DNA of 64,000 bases from Amoeboaphelidium protococcarum (lineage: Eukaryota > Aphelidiomycota > Aphelidea), in contig JALECJ010000003.1 of NCBI GenBank assembly GCA_023515745.1, positions 253,001 to 317,000 on the forward strand. Reading direction: 5' to 3'. The translations under genes were made by a program, and so were the position numbers. Positions 46,550 to 57,095 of this stretch are shown piece after piece. The notes under the pieces are model-generated. The model had not been told where the DNA came from, ran no database searches, and was given only the letters and a program-made list of their open reading frames with translations. Each line of letters starts with the position of its first letter. Position 1 is the stretch's first letter.

Positions 46550-46865
46550 CCAAAATAAACCGCGAAATCTTGGGATTTAAAAGTCGATGAGGAAGAAAGC
46601 TATGATTAAACCGATTTCACCATAAAATTTCTCTTGCGCCAAAACCTTGCCACTCGCGGATAGAATTTTTACTTCTCAATTTTTAAGGACCCAAAAAGGC
46701 ATTTGAAGTTTCACCTGCATTTTAGGTGAGGCGCTCACAATCAAGGCCCGCGCCCTCTCTCAAACGAAACGTCGCACCGAGAATGTTCAAACACACTGCC
46801 TGTCGTCGTGACTTTAATCCCACCTCAGAAGCTGTGTTGCTCGGAAGTAAGTCAATGTCAGTAGT

Positions 46866-47280
46866 ATGTCGCTGACTTATGAAAAATTAGTAGAATTAAG
46901 GCGTTGATGTTTATCAACTAACTTTGTTAACATGCCAAACGGTTGTTTAAGCTATTACTGCATTGTAGGAAATTCCACTGAATTAAGTTGAAGATTTGGA
47001 AAGTCTTTACAAAGACATCGACTGATACTATTGAGATTATGTAAATGGAATTGTATAAGTTTATGCCGGATAATTTATACGAAATTCAAATTCCTTTCTT
47101 CAAATAATGCCAAAGTAAGAACTGGAAGCTGAAAGCTTAAAGGTGGTATGTGATTGAATCTCTTCCGCGGCACCAGCAATGAACAAGATTTGTTTAATTG
47201 CCTAGATATGGCTAATGCAGATACAGCGTGGATGTAAATAAGCACTATCCACCCTTTTGTTATAGCTTACTTTTTAATTA
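46866..47280 (+). CDS. Candidate small gene with unresolved exon structure
   Basis: I do not recognise it. A plausible first exon (46866-46889, MSLTYEKL) is followed by a 79-nt intron with a TGTAG acceptor (46890-46968) and EIPLNQVEDLESLYKDID before an in-frame TGA at 47023. Downstream, the same frame with two TGAs reads DYVNGIVQVYAGQFIRNSNS and FLQIMPKQELEAESLKVV, which looks like real protein. A second frame reads DTIEIMQMELYKFMPDNLYE and is also open. Either another intron removes the TGAs, or this is a decayed gene. A good GTATGT donor lies at 47144. Confidence 0.3.
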
Positions 47281-47322
47281 TTGACAGATGGATTGTCAAG
47301 GTGAATACGGTGTCATGTCAAA

Positions 47323-47520
47323 ATGATTAAAGTATCTGATGCACTTAATGGCACGACACTTCCAAAGGCTTTCATTATACAGTTTATGATTACTATTTCC
47401 GCTTCGATATTCGTAGTGTTTCTATATCACATGGCGCTTAAGAGAAAGTACAATATATACAGTGTAAATTCATGTATTAGACTATCAAAACAAGACCAAC
47501 TTCCTTCCGTATTAGACTGA
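47323..47520 (+). CDS. Small single-span membrane protein, unknown
   Basis: A 65-residue frame from ATG 47323 to TGA 47518-47520: a hydrophilic start, one hydrophobic segment (AFIIQFMITISASIFVVFLY, residues 16-35) and a basic tail (ALKRKYNIYS). The topology resembles small inner-membrane respiratory-chain subunits, but I see no diagnostic motif. It contains no in-frame TAA/TAG. Confidence 0.35.
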   Translation: MIKVSDALNGTTLPKAFIIQFMITISASIFVVFLYHMALKRKYNIYSVNSCIRLSKQDQLPSVLD

Positions 47521-47658
47521 CGTTATTTATTTTGAACCAGATATCACTTTGAGGTTTCTCAAAATTGTTCTTCTTCATTATACCTTCAGGCCATAGAAGA
47601 GAAACTTCAGTATAAGATTGGTGACAAAAAAACCAGTGGTTATTCGTTATTGAAGCTT

Positions 47659-48333
47659 TCAATCAAACGCGTAACATGAGCTGACTTATAAGTATGCGCT
47701 CTGTCTGGCGTGTATCTCTCTCACACAAAAGCGTACTTAGCTAAACCGATATAAAGAGCTTCGAAATACGGTTTCAATCAAATAAATTGATAAACATATG
47801 AACGTCTTTGTATCACTCAGTAAGGTGAACGATAGCTTACTACCAAAATCAAAAAATGAGGTTCGCTTCGACCATTCGAACAAATAAAACCATCGTTCTC
47901 TGAGATATTAAAGCACGTTTCTGTGTGTCTATCTGATCGAGCGAAAGCGAAGATTACGTTACTAACGGGCGAGCTGCTAGGCATCGCCTACTACTATCTT
48001 ATATATGATGGCCAGAATACTCATGCACACATACACTCCTCCGAAGCCATAATAACTCGTCGCGACAAGTAAAATAAGCCATAAGATTATTTTCAGCTGT
48101 ACACCTCTGTCCCGGAGTGACAAAGATAGTCTATTCATGAATGCTACATGCCACAGCAAGTGATTAAAAATTGTACACTTTGTGTTAAAAATACAGTGAT
48201 GCTTACATTTTATCTCGGCGTCAGACTTTGGTGAGGATGCTTCATCATCACTCAAACCATCCCTATTTGTATTTCTTACAGATTCATCATCTTTCCGGTA
48301 TAAATCGTGTATAGTTCTAATTCTTGGTGCCAT
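47659..48333 (-). CDS. Small membrane protein, possibly SAYSvFN-domain (SAYSD1-like)
   Basis: Two exons, 48207-48333 and 47659-48143, with a 63-nt intron (gtaagc...catgtag) that is a multiple of three and lacks in-frame TGA. The product begins MAPRIRTIHDLYRKDDES, is acidic to residue 42, then has DRGVQLKIILWLILLVATSYYGFGGVYVCMS as a hydrophobic hairpin like the membrane part of SAYSvFN proteins. The eponymous SAYSvFN motif is not visible. After about residue 100 the frame runs on through a region rich in Arg and Ser that may include untranslated or intronic sequence, so the C-terminus is uncertain. The gene follows the GT92-like gene on the same strand by 128 bp. Confidence 0.42.
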
Positions 48334-48461
48334 ATTATTGATGATCTCGAGTATACTGTAGGAGCCTAATTTGAATTGTTCAATATTGAAGTGAAAATTC
48401 TTGCGGAAGAGAAAGAGGATATAAACACAATCAGCTTCCATCAATAGTATTCTATTTTGAT

Positions 48462-50372
48462 TCAACAATTTTCAATTAATCTCTGCATGACCTCCTTTCG
48501 GAGTTTCTGCACCAATGAAAAGTCGTATGTGCCAGGCAGAGGACATGCATCTGTGCACTTCATAGAACGCGGCTGTATCGCCCTTCCATTGGGTAATCTG
48601 GCCATGTCAAATTTACTCAGAGGCACTCTGATATGATGCAGGAGTACATCATCGGGACTGAAGAATGCAATAGTGTGATTAGCTGGAACGCCATTGGACT
48701 AGCCACCGCAGCCAACCAGTCTTTGGATTTCTTACTCGGGACTTGTAAAAAGATTGTGTAGACCAACAGGTCCTTATTAACAAACAGTTTATTAGTTGAA
48801 CTTCTTAATTAGAGGAGCTCCCGGTTAATGAACCAGGACGTGTTCTGTCAGTAGAGATCTAACTATAAGCTTGGATCGCTTGAACGGAGGACTCACAAAT
48901 ACCTCCCTATAGGCACTGTTATATACATAAGGTAGATGCTAAGTATTCTCGTAGCCAGGAGTAATCTTAAAGCCATAAACACATTTGGTCATCTATGAAT
49001 AATCTCGCAATTAAGTTAATTCAAATTACTTGACTCCAGAGACACCAAACTAATCTGCAGATATTTAATTCACATCCAATCGACAATTGCTGCAAGAGAA
49101 CGAGTTCCTGATACCAAAACTGTAGAGTACAGAGTCTGAATGGCGTTACTCTGTCTTTTTTATCGATGATAGAAGGCTTTCCTACTTTGCAACCATATAC
49201 TCGTCCAGATCAATAAACGCAACGTACTTGAATTTACCAACGGCATTCATCAGACACTACTAAGACAGAATAGACTATCCGTAATAATGAATGTTGACCA
49301 GTGCAAAAGTAGAATCTGTCACAAGACTAGACGGCCTGTTTGAGATATAAGAGATAGTACGCTGCTCTTGTTCATACTTTGCCACGACTAGAACCGCGAC
49401 AGAATCTACAGCATCCAGCCAAGTTTACTTTTGCAAGCGATCGCTAGCATTCAAAGGAGGTGAGATCCAATGTGCTATTTAGACGGATTAATCGCGCTAT
49501 TGATAGTGCTAAGCGACTCTAAAACTATGACCATTTAGAGGGATGGAGTAATTATACATAAATATGTTCTTGAATCCCATCAGTTTATGATACTCAATCC
49601 AAGTCTTAATAGTATCTTGGTAGATATTGCCTCTCATAGCATTGGTACAAATAGCCATTGTATCCGATTGTTCGACATCCACAAGCTTTTCAATGCTAAA
49701 ATCACTCTGTAAATTTAAGGATATCCAACTCTCTTCAACTTGATCAGAATATTTTATATCAGTAGGTAGCAAGGTGATCATAAACTTGGAATTTGCAGCA
49801 CGGAGCATGTCAAGCTATGAATTTGATACCGGACATGTTATAATGGCAGGTCGATAATCATTACGTTCAAATACAAACTTAATCCTAGCTTCAGACGCGA
49901 TAAGAACCTGGCTGTAATCAGAAGAGTCCACGAGAGCGCAAGAGAGACGGCCAGGCTGAAGCCACGGGTAGGAGATGTCTTGAGCAAGTATATGACTATA
50001 AGATCCCAAAATAACCAACTCGGCATTTTCATGAAAGAATTGCGGCCTGATATCCAGCCAAGCCTGTATCATATACAATCCGAACTTGGTTCTCGCCTGA
50101 TCTAAAGTGTATAATAGTGGGACCCACGTTACAATATCGTTCCGAGTTAACTCTTATTACTTGTCTTCTGTCATATTTCTACTCTGCACTGGATCATACT
50201 GATTCGATTAAGTCGCAAACGGATTCGAGGGAACAGCTTCTGTTGGGTATTTACCAAATCTAAAGTACAGCCGTCGATGTATCATACTAGGATTGCCAAA
50301 GCTATCAATCGAGAATATCGCCACCAGCAGAAGAATGGAACATAGCACCAAGATGGAGGTCAACATGGCCAT
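48462..50372 (-). CDS. GT92 (DUF23)-like glycosyltransferase, type II membrane protein
   Basis: The 636-residue protein has a short cytosolic start and a signal anchor (residues 4-22, LTSILVLCSILLLVAIFSI), the layout of a Golgi glycosyltransferase. The catalytic region carries the GT92/DUF23 landmarks: TIKTWIEYHKLMGFKNIFMY, then NASDRLQKQTW, KYVAFIDLDEYMV (the DxD-like motif) and FGIRNSFSC. C-terminal part has VHQPGAPLIKKF and many cysteines. GT92 enzymes of animals and plants add galactose; substrate here is unknown. Several TAA/TAG codons are read as Gln (e.g. RVAQHYQQRD). Start is the ATG ending at 50372, TGA 48462-48464, one exon. Confidence 0.8.
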
Positions 50373-51188
50373 ATGTTCACTTTTAAGTCGGACAATTTAA
50401 CGCCAGACAGACATAACGCCCATTTGATCAAAACAATTAAATTGTGCAACCGCTGCGAGTTTTATTCTCTTTTTATTTTTGTTTTGATCGATGATAATGA
50501 CGACGACAATGTTGCCGAGTGGATGGAACACAAAAGTGATTCAGATAAGCTAAATAGATGGCCTGGAGGTGGCTTTGATCAGCGTCCAATAGAGTTTTTT
50601 TTTCATTCGGTTTCAAACAATTGTCAAACAAAACAAAAATGTTGAAACGATCGATGAATGAATGGCAAATGTCTTGGCGTTCCCTGTCAAACACACTCAC
50701 TCACTCACATAATCGCTATTCTTCGTGAATTTCACGCACTACCCATTCATGTTCAGCATTTTTCCATTGCTGTTCAAGTTTTACAGAACTGATACAGTGA
50801 AGTAAAACGAAATGCTTTAGTCGCTTTAAATTAAACTTTATTGAAAAAATTATGTTGCTGTGAGTAATAAAATAGATTATTTTTTAATCTTTAAGACTAG
50901 AACGATTTGAATTTTAAAATTGTCATACGGTACGTACTTTCAGGCATAGTGAATGGATGGATCGCCAACATTGTTTTAGCTCTTGGGGAAAAGTCACACG
51001 GCGATCGCTCTCACGGTTTCGCCGCTCAGTGTCCCTCCCCGTCTTGCCAACCTGCGCCGTTTCCAAATTGTTTTCACAACTGTAAGCACCAGCGTTGAGT
51101 AATACAAACATTCACTTCTTCCGTCTTCTTCTTCCCTGAGAATCGCTACTGAAATTATCAATTTTATAATAAAAGCACATAGTTGAAG
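50373..51188. promoter_or_regulatory. Divergent spacer between GT92-like gene and PEP carboxykinase
   Basis: 816 bp. Contains TGAAACGATCGATGAATG near 50643, an (ACTC)n microsatellite near 50696-50712, AAAACGAAATG near 50805 and CACGGTTTCGCCGC near 51013. An open frame of 90 codons (50373-50645) starts one base from the GT92 start on the other strand; composition and lack of homology suggest it is chance. Confidence 0.45.
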
Positions 51189-52862
51189 ATGGCTCCATCT
51201 GAACAATAGAACAATATGAATGGCAACTATAGAAGATCTCGTGCGCAAATGGCTGATGATGAGACTTACACCGAGGTGGTTGAGACACTGCACAATGAAG
51301 CAGGTATTGATTACAACAGACCAATAATTCATAATGCAAGCGCTGCGGTGTTGTATGAAGAGGCTTTGAAGTATGAGGAGGGCTCGGCTATTACTAGTAC
51401 TGGCGCTTTGGCAACTTCAAGTGGTCAGAAGACTGGCAGAAGTCCTAAGGATAAGCGCATTGTCGATGATCCTTCATGCAGCAATGATGTTTGGTGGGGA
51501 CCGGTCAACATCAAGATGGATGATAAGGTCTTCATGATCAACCGTGAGCGTGCTGTGGATTACTTGAACACCCGCGACCGTCTGTATGTTATTGATGGTT
51601 ATGCTGGTTGGGATCCTGAGCATCGTTTGAAGATCCGTGTGGTGTGTGCCAGAGCCTACCACGCTCTCTTTATGAAGAACATGCTGATCCGTCCAACTGA
51701 GGAGGAGCTGAAAGATTTTCATCATCCTGACTTCACCATCTTTAATGCTGGTCAGTTTCCTGCTAATCGTTATACCTTGGGTATGACCAGTACGACTTCT
51801 ATTGCTGTTCATTTTGGTAGAAATGAGATGGTCATTCTGGGTACTTAGTATGCTGGTGAGATGAAGAAGGGTGTGTTCACTGTGATGCATTATCTGATGC
51901 CAAAGAAGGGAGTATTGTCTCTGCATTCTAGTGCTAATGAAGGCAAGGATGGTGATGTCTCTTTGTTCTTCGGTCTTAGCGGTACTGGTAAGACTACCCT
52001 GTCTGCAGATCCTCACAGAAAGTTGATTGGTGATGATGAACACTGTTGGAGTGAAAAGGGCGTATTCAACATTGAAGGCGGATGTTATGCCAAGTGTATT
52101 GGCTTGAGCGGAGAGAAGGAACCTGAAATTTACAATGCTATTCGCTTTGGATCCGTTTTGGAAAATGTCGTCTATGAGCCAACGTCTCGTGTTGTCAATT
52201 ATGACAATTCTGAATTAACTGAGAACACTCGTTGTGCCTATCCTATCGAGTATATTCCGAATGCAAAGATTCCTTGCATGGCTGGTCAGCCTCAGAACAT
52301 TGTCCTGTTGACTTGCGATGCTATGGGAGTCTTGCCACCAGTGTCAAAGTTGACCGAGGACCAGGTGATGTATCATTTCATCTCTGGTTATACTAGTAAG
52401 GTGCCCGGAACTGAGATGGGAGTCGTGAAGCCTTAGGCTACTTTCAGCGCATGCTTCGGCCAGCCGTTCCTGGTATGGCATCCGACCAAGTATGCCACCA
52501 TGTTGGCAGAGAAGATGCGCCATCACAAGGCCAATGCTTGGCTGGTGAATACTGGCTGGAGTGGTGGTGCTTTCGGTAAGGGTAAGAGAATTTCGCTCAA
52601 GTACAGCCGTGCCATTATTGATGCAATTCATGATGGCTCTCTGAACAAGGCCCAATATGAGAATTATCCCGTGTTTGGATTGTAGATTCCAAAGTCTTGT
52701 CCAAATGTACCTGATAACGTGTTGAACCCACAGAAGAGTTGGGATTCCACCTCTGAGTATGAGGCAACCGTCAAGGAATTGGCCAAACTGTTCCAAGACA
52801 ACTTTAAGCAGTACGCGTCCATGGCTGAGAAGTCTGTATGTGAAGCTGGTCCAAAGATGTGA
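51189..52862 (+). CDS. PCK1: Phosphoenolpyruvate carboxykinase (ATP)
   Basis: Gluconeogenic enzyme converting oxaloacetate to PEP with ATP, as in fungi, plants and bacteria rather than the GTP enzyme of animals. The 557-residue protein has [11 protein letters not shown] (substrate binding), the P-loop kinase-1a motif [16 protein letters not shown] near residue 265, kinase-2 [20 protein letters not shown], and [28 protein letters not shown] is the C-terminal mobile domain signature. The N-terminal ~25 residues ([16 protein letters not shown]) precede the conserved core. Single exon, ATG 51189, TGA 52860-52862. Presence of this enzyme implies growth on non-sugar carbon at some stage. Confidence 0.97.
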
Positions 52863-53128
52863 TTATGAAATGGACCTGTATTAAGACATAATCTTGACTT
52901 GTGTGAAATATGTAGTATTGGATCCAACCTATATTATCGTGTTATGTCTTTGTGTATCACCGCGTGACGTGTTCTTTCAACTTCGAGCATCTCCTCGATG
53001 AATCACGCGTCACACGCATCACTGTGATAGGCCTCGGCTCTGTCTGTGCATCATCCTCCTTCTTTTCTTCTTCTTCATTCTTGAAAGTCTTCAGTAAATA
53101 CAGAGTAATTCTAGTATAGTAAACAAAC

Positions 53129-53386
53129 ATGTAGTCTGAGTAGGAATTGTTAAAGTAACAAGAAATTGATGTGCACCCAATGCTGTATCGTGAGTACATG
53201 GATGGTCATTTGAAATTGAATACGGACAGTAACGATGTCAATGCTGATCAGGAAAAGCCATAGTCAAACACCGAGTTGAAGGAGACTGATGACATTTAAA
53301 CTCACCCTCTGCTATGGAAAGAGTACAAGGATGCAGTGTCTGATGGTTCGCATGATAACTCTTCTGAATAGTAATAAAAACAATGA
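53129..53386 (+). CDS. Small hydrophilic protein with repeated HPxLxxEYxD motif
   Basis: No family recognised. The 85-residue frame from ATG 53129 to TGA 53384-53386 includes eight or more TAA/TAG codons. It contains two copies of a short motif, HPMLYREYMDG near residue 15 and HPLLWKEYKDA near residue 59, separated by an acidic, Asn-rich linker, and ends in EQQQKQ. The repeat suggests two equivalent binding sites. Upstream exons are possible. Confidence 0.5.
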
Positions 53387-53569
53387 TATCTTGTATTAAT
53401 TTGAGCGTTGTTCTGTCTTTGTTTTGACACACTTGATGTCTCATGTCATCATGGACGCGTTTCAAAAACTTTTTTGTTTCATCCACTTCATTTCACTATA
53501 ATATGTAATGGTCATCGTCTTTTCCTGTATTCTGTGTGATATCTTCATAAAAATAATTGTCTCTTTAAT

Positions 53570-54333
53570 ATGAGTGGTGGTAGTTCTATCAGATTAAATA
53601 GGATCAAGGCAGAGGTAAAGTAGTTGTAAAAGTATCAGTTTAATGGTATTGTTGCGTGGCCGTCAGACGAGGTGATGGGGTAGTTTGAATGTATCATGCA
53701 AGGTCCTGAGTAAAGTCCATATGAGGGAGGATCGTTCAAGTTGATGATTCAGTGCCCTGATAGATATCCAATGGAACCTCCGAATGTGCGATTCACGACC
53801 AAAGTATATCATCCCAACATTGACAGTCAGGGAAGAATTTGCTTGGACTTGTTGAAAAGTGAACCCAAAGGTTGCTGGTCTCCATCCAAGAATATTGCCG
53901 GTATTCTGGTAGCTATAAGAATGTTGTTGGCAGAACCCAATCCAGATGACCCTTTAGATGCAGATATTGTAAACTTTCTGATATCTATTAAGTAATCATA
54001 CTGTTATTATCAATGTGTATGTAGGCGTCCGAGTACATATCCAACATTCAACTGTTTAATTGCAAAGCTAAAGAGTTTACACTAAAACACGCCAAACAGT
54101 AAGAATAATCAAGTAAGAGTAACATTGACGATACTGAGAATACCAAAGACATTAACACTGACGCGTCAGTCTAAAAAGATAAAGAGAGTTCTGTGAATTC
54201 AATTTCCTGTAAAGAGAACGTGGATGAAAGCGTTGAGACAAGTCCATCGGTATCAATAAAACCGGCTGAGTCCGTTAAGCGTTAAAGTAAATTTGTACTT
54301 AGTACCAAGGCAAACAAGAAGATGAAAGAATGA
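53570..54333 (+). CDS. Ubiquitin-conjugating enzyme E2, UBE2T-like
   Basis: E2 enzyme; UBE2T monoubiquitinates FANCD2/FANCI in crosslink repair in animals. Exons 53570-53968 and 54025-54333, a 56-nt intron (gtaaac...tatgtag). UBC fold: [54 protein letters not shown] with catalytic Cys91, and [35 protein letters not shown] matches UBE2T. The 235-residue protein has a ~75-residue Ser/Lys-rich C-terminal tail, longer than in human UBE2T (197). TGA 54331-54333. It is tail-to-tail with MAT1, 66 bp apart. Confidence 0.88.
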
Positions 54334-54399
54334 ACACCTTGTACAAATACATTGAATGGTATATTTATAGAACGTAACGTATACAGCGCATATTTAATT

Positions 54400-55509
54400 T
54401 CAGATAGGATCCACATCAATAGCAATCAAGGCGGATTCAAGAGATTTTCTATATACAGCAGAAATATCGAAACCCCCAGCCAATTTGCCAGCATTAGCAA
54501 AAGTTTCAATTGCAGGATCCCTAATGCCATCCAGGACGATCTCTGCCGTTCTCTCATAATCTGATTGACGAGGATCCGCCATGAATCGAGTTTACGAGGA
54601 TCCAGCCATTCTTTACTACTTGATTAACTTGATGCGCTCCTCTATTGTGAGACTTTGACCATGTACATTTGTTATAACATCAACGGATTACAAATCCACA
54701 TCACCATCCTCCACTTACCGATCCTTATGCATTAATGATTTCTGCTAAAGTTTGAGTTGCATTTACTTGACCATATTTTGAGCATCTGCAGCGCGTCGAA
54801 GTTCAATTTCGCGTTCTTATTGCTACACAGCCAGCCGTAACAGCTCATCCTCTTCCTCCTACACTGCGGAAATAAAACGTATGTAGTTGATGCAATTGTA
54901 TGAGCATAATACCTCTGCCTATGTATTCTAGAATAAAGCATCCTGATTCTACTTTTATAACTAGTCAATCTTGACATTAACTGCTTGGACGTCAGGATCA
55001 TTCACCATCTCAAATATCATATCCTCAATCTTTTCCAAATAGTCATTGTATGCCCTCAGATCTCCTTTGAAATCATCTTCACTCTTTTAGAATCTACAAA
55101 TGTCCATTACACGTGCATTAAAGTTTTATATAACACACACACAATAATCAACAGAGTTACATTCGCCATACTCTCTTCCGAATGCGGCACTCTTTTTCGA
55201 CGTACATATCCTCAAAGATGGGCTTCATAAAGTTGGATTTCTTCAAAGATGTTTAACATATGGGACAAGGTGCACTTCCTCCAGCGAATATTCTATTTAC
55301 ACAAGACTCGCACCTACATGATTGTATAATACAGTAACATCAAGATGGATCGCGTCATTGACCAATGATTAGGAGGCAGAGGTGACTTACATCTTGTGGT
55401 AGCAGGGACTGACTAGTAATATCATTGATGGGTTGAGAAACTTGTCCATCTTGCATATTGGACATGGCTCATTGATTTCACCTTGGACTTTCTTTTACAC
55501 TGAAAACAT
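54400..55509 (-). CDS. TFB3: MAT1/TFB3, CDK-activating kinase assembly factor of TFIIH
   Basis: RING protein that assembles CDK7-cyclin H and docks it to TFIIH. Five exons: 55391-55509, 55161-55313, 54913-55093, 54719-54858, 54400-54652; introns 77, 67, 54 and 66 nt. The 281-residue protein has a RING finger near residues 14-62 (EPCPICKMDKFLNPSM, CYHKMCESCVNRIF, CPICQTSLKKSNF). KECRIRKRVWRIFQKSEDDF and AYNDYLEKIEDMIFEM follow, then a Gln/Glu-rich coiled coil, and the C-terminal AGGFDISAVYRKSLE region that binds the kinase. The 54-nt intron is a multiple of three and could be read through. The most intron-rich gene in the window. Confidence 0.92.
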
Positions 55510-55878
55510 TGCTTTAAGGATTGCTCGTACTAAAGTAAGTTTGGAAAGTCTGAAAGAATAACAAGATGAGATCAATGTGGTGGTTATATTGATTGAAATT
55601 CAAGTTTAAATTACTGTTATTATAACGTGATGTTAGCACATTAAGCCATATGAACATCATAAGTAATCAAACTATCGGGAACCAATAATTTAATAAGAAA
55701 TTTCACATCGATCATGTTATGCCTTAAAGCCACGTGTATTACATGCGTGAATTTGGAATCATTTGACGACGCTTAGGGACTCCTGGAAAATAGGTTAAAT
55801 TGTGAATTGAAAATTCATTGCTATTCTCTAGAGAATTGTTGGTATCTAACGCAAACATTTAATTAATTCTTCTGGAGG
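55510..55878. other. Spacer between MAT1 and the first EF-hand gene
   Basis: 369 bp, divergent. AT-rich with an ACGTGTATTACATGCGTG stretch near 55730. No CGAAACG-type word seen and no coding signal. Confidence 0.4.
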
Positions 55879-56838
55879 ATGATTGCTTTGTTTACAGCTC
55901 AGTTCGCATGTATCGTCGTGTTGGTGTGTGCAATGTTCGCTGATGGACACGATCATAAGTGTGATGTGGAATTAGAAACGGCGACTCTGCTAGATCTGTA
56001 CTATCAGGGTGATATGGGCATTGCAGTCACCAAGATTTCTGAGGCTTTCCGCAGTATGGACTTAAATCAAGATGGTGTAATCACGCGCGATGAAGTGAAG
56101 AAGTATGATTTTCTAGAGGCCAAGATGGCCACTGGTAATCCTGATAACACTATCAGTCTTGGATCTGTCTACAAGTTTGCTGATCATACAGGTGATTATC
56201 AGGTCACAATGTCAGAGTTTAGTGAATCTAGCACGCGTCTGCTGAAGTCCGAATTCAAGTACTGTCCTAGCTATTGCAATAAGGTGAATGATAAGCTGTA
56301 GCAGTGCAACGTTTTCACGGATGAGTCTTTCAAGCCGTACGTGGCGCAGGCGACATTTTCTCAACAGTTATGCAAGTTGGGTGACTAGAAATTTGCCAGT
56401 GTCAATGATTGTATCCTGAAAAGAGGTTGCGGAAGATTGAATTTGTGCTTTAAGCCTCTATTCAGTTAGTACGCTATTCTCAACAATTAGGGAGTATTTC
56501 TGTCTGGACCTCACCGGCACGACAGATATGACTCCAGCGTTCCAATAGCAAGCACTAGTAAGGGCACTGAGCTGACCATTGGCGCTGATTAGGTGAAAAA
56601 GTCTGCCTATCACAAGTTTGTCGGTATGGTTTTCGCTGATGTATTTGTGCCTATCGGGGCTTTAGTATTCACCGCCTTTGTGTTTGCTTTGTTAGGTGCA
56701 CTGCCGTTCTTGGCTTTTATCGCTTCTGCTGGTGCTGCGGTGGGCGCATTGATAGGAATGTTGGTTTTGACGCGTCAAGTTTATGCTTCCAACGTCATAT
56801 CTATCAATGGACCATCACCTCAGATATTGGCGCAATGA
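55879..56838 (+). CDS. EF-hand, cysteine-rich secretory-pathway membrane protein (copy A)
   Basis: No named family recognised. The 319-residue protein has a signal peptide (MIALFTAQFACIVVLVCAMFA). One canonical EF-hand follows (DLNQDGVITRDE, about residues 60-71), then a degenerate second hand (ADHTGDYQVTMSEF), and a cysteine-rich region with CPSYCNKVNDKLQQC, LCKLGDQ and CGRLNLC. After a linker come two hydrophobic segments near the C-terminus (VGMVFADVFVPIGALVFT and a Gly/Ala-rich span). The protein should expose the EF-hand and Cys domain to the lumen or outside. It is the upstream member of a tandem pair with 57096-58040. ATG 55879, TGA 56836-56838. Confidence 0.8.
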
Positions 56839-57095
56839 TTTGGGTTGAAGAGAGAAAGTAAGTAATATATTCATTTAGTTTTGATGCCTCTTGTTTTTAT
56901 AGTTTAATAGTGCACCATTGCGATACATAATAGAGCATAACTAACAGTAGTTATTTTTTGGAAATCTGTATAACCTATTTTGAATGTGCACTCATATGAT
57001 ACTAAGGATTTGCTCAGGGGTCAGTAATCGATGTTATAAATTCTCTCTCTCCTGACGCTGATATGTGAAAACTGTTTGTCGTATCACAAAGCATT

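Larger units (their letters stand above)
45916..46865. other. Gene-poor region of about 950 bp
   Basis: No protein homology on either strand. The first 200 bp carry GTGAAACGATGG, GTCGTTTCATCG and GATGAAACAGG (46028-46140), variants of the promoter word, so this is partly the promoter of the GPI-type gene. It also holds a GNRA hairpin, a G10 homopolymer and a CGAAACGTCG word near 46765 upstream of the next candidate gene. A structured non-coding RNA could sit at about 46470-46800; I could not match it to any spliceosomal RNA, U3, SRP or RNase P landmark. Confidence 0.5.

Noticed and set aside
47477-47662. Minus-strand frame downstream of the SAYSvFN-like gene (contains HWFFCHQSYTEVSLLWPEG)
   Set aside because: Looks protein-like but starts with TTG, overlaps the small plus-strand membrane protein and could only be linked through an unproven splice; left unassigned.
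50373-50645. Plus-strand 90-codon frame next to the GT92-like start
   Set aside because: Starts one base from the opposite-strand start codon, has no homology and contains no signature of this genome's Gln usage.
52957-53199. Minus-strand 80-codon frame after PEP carboxykinase
   Set aside because: Antisense to a better small plus-strand frame; acidic run derives from a TTC/TCT repeat.
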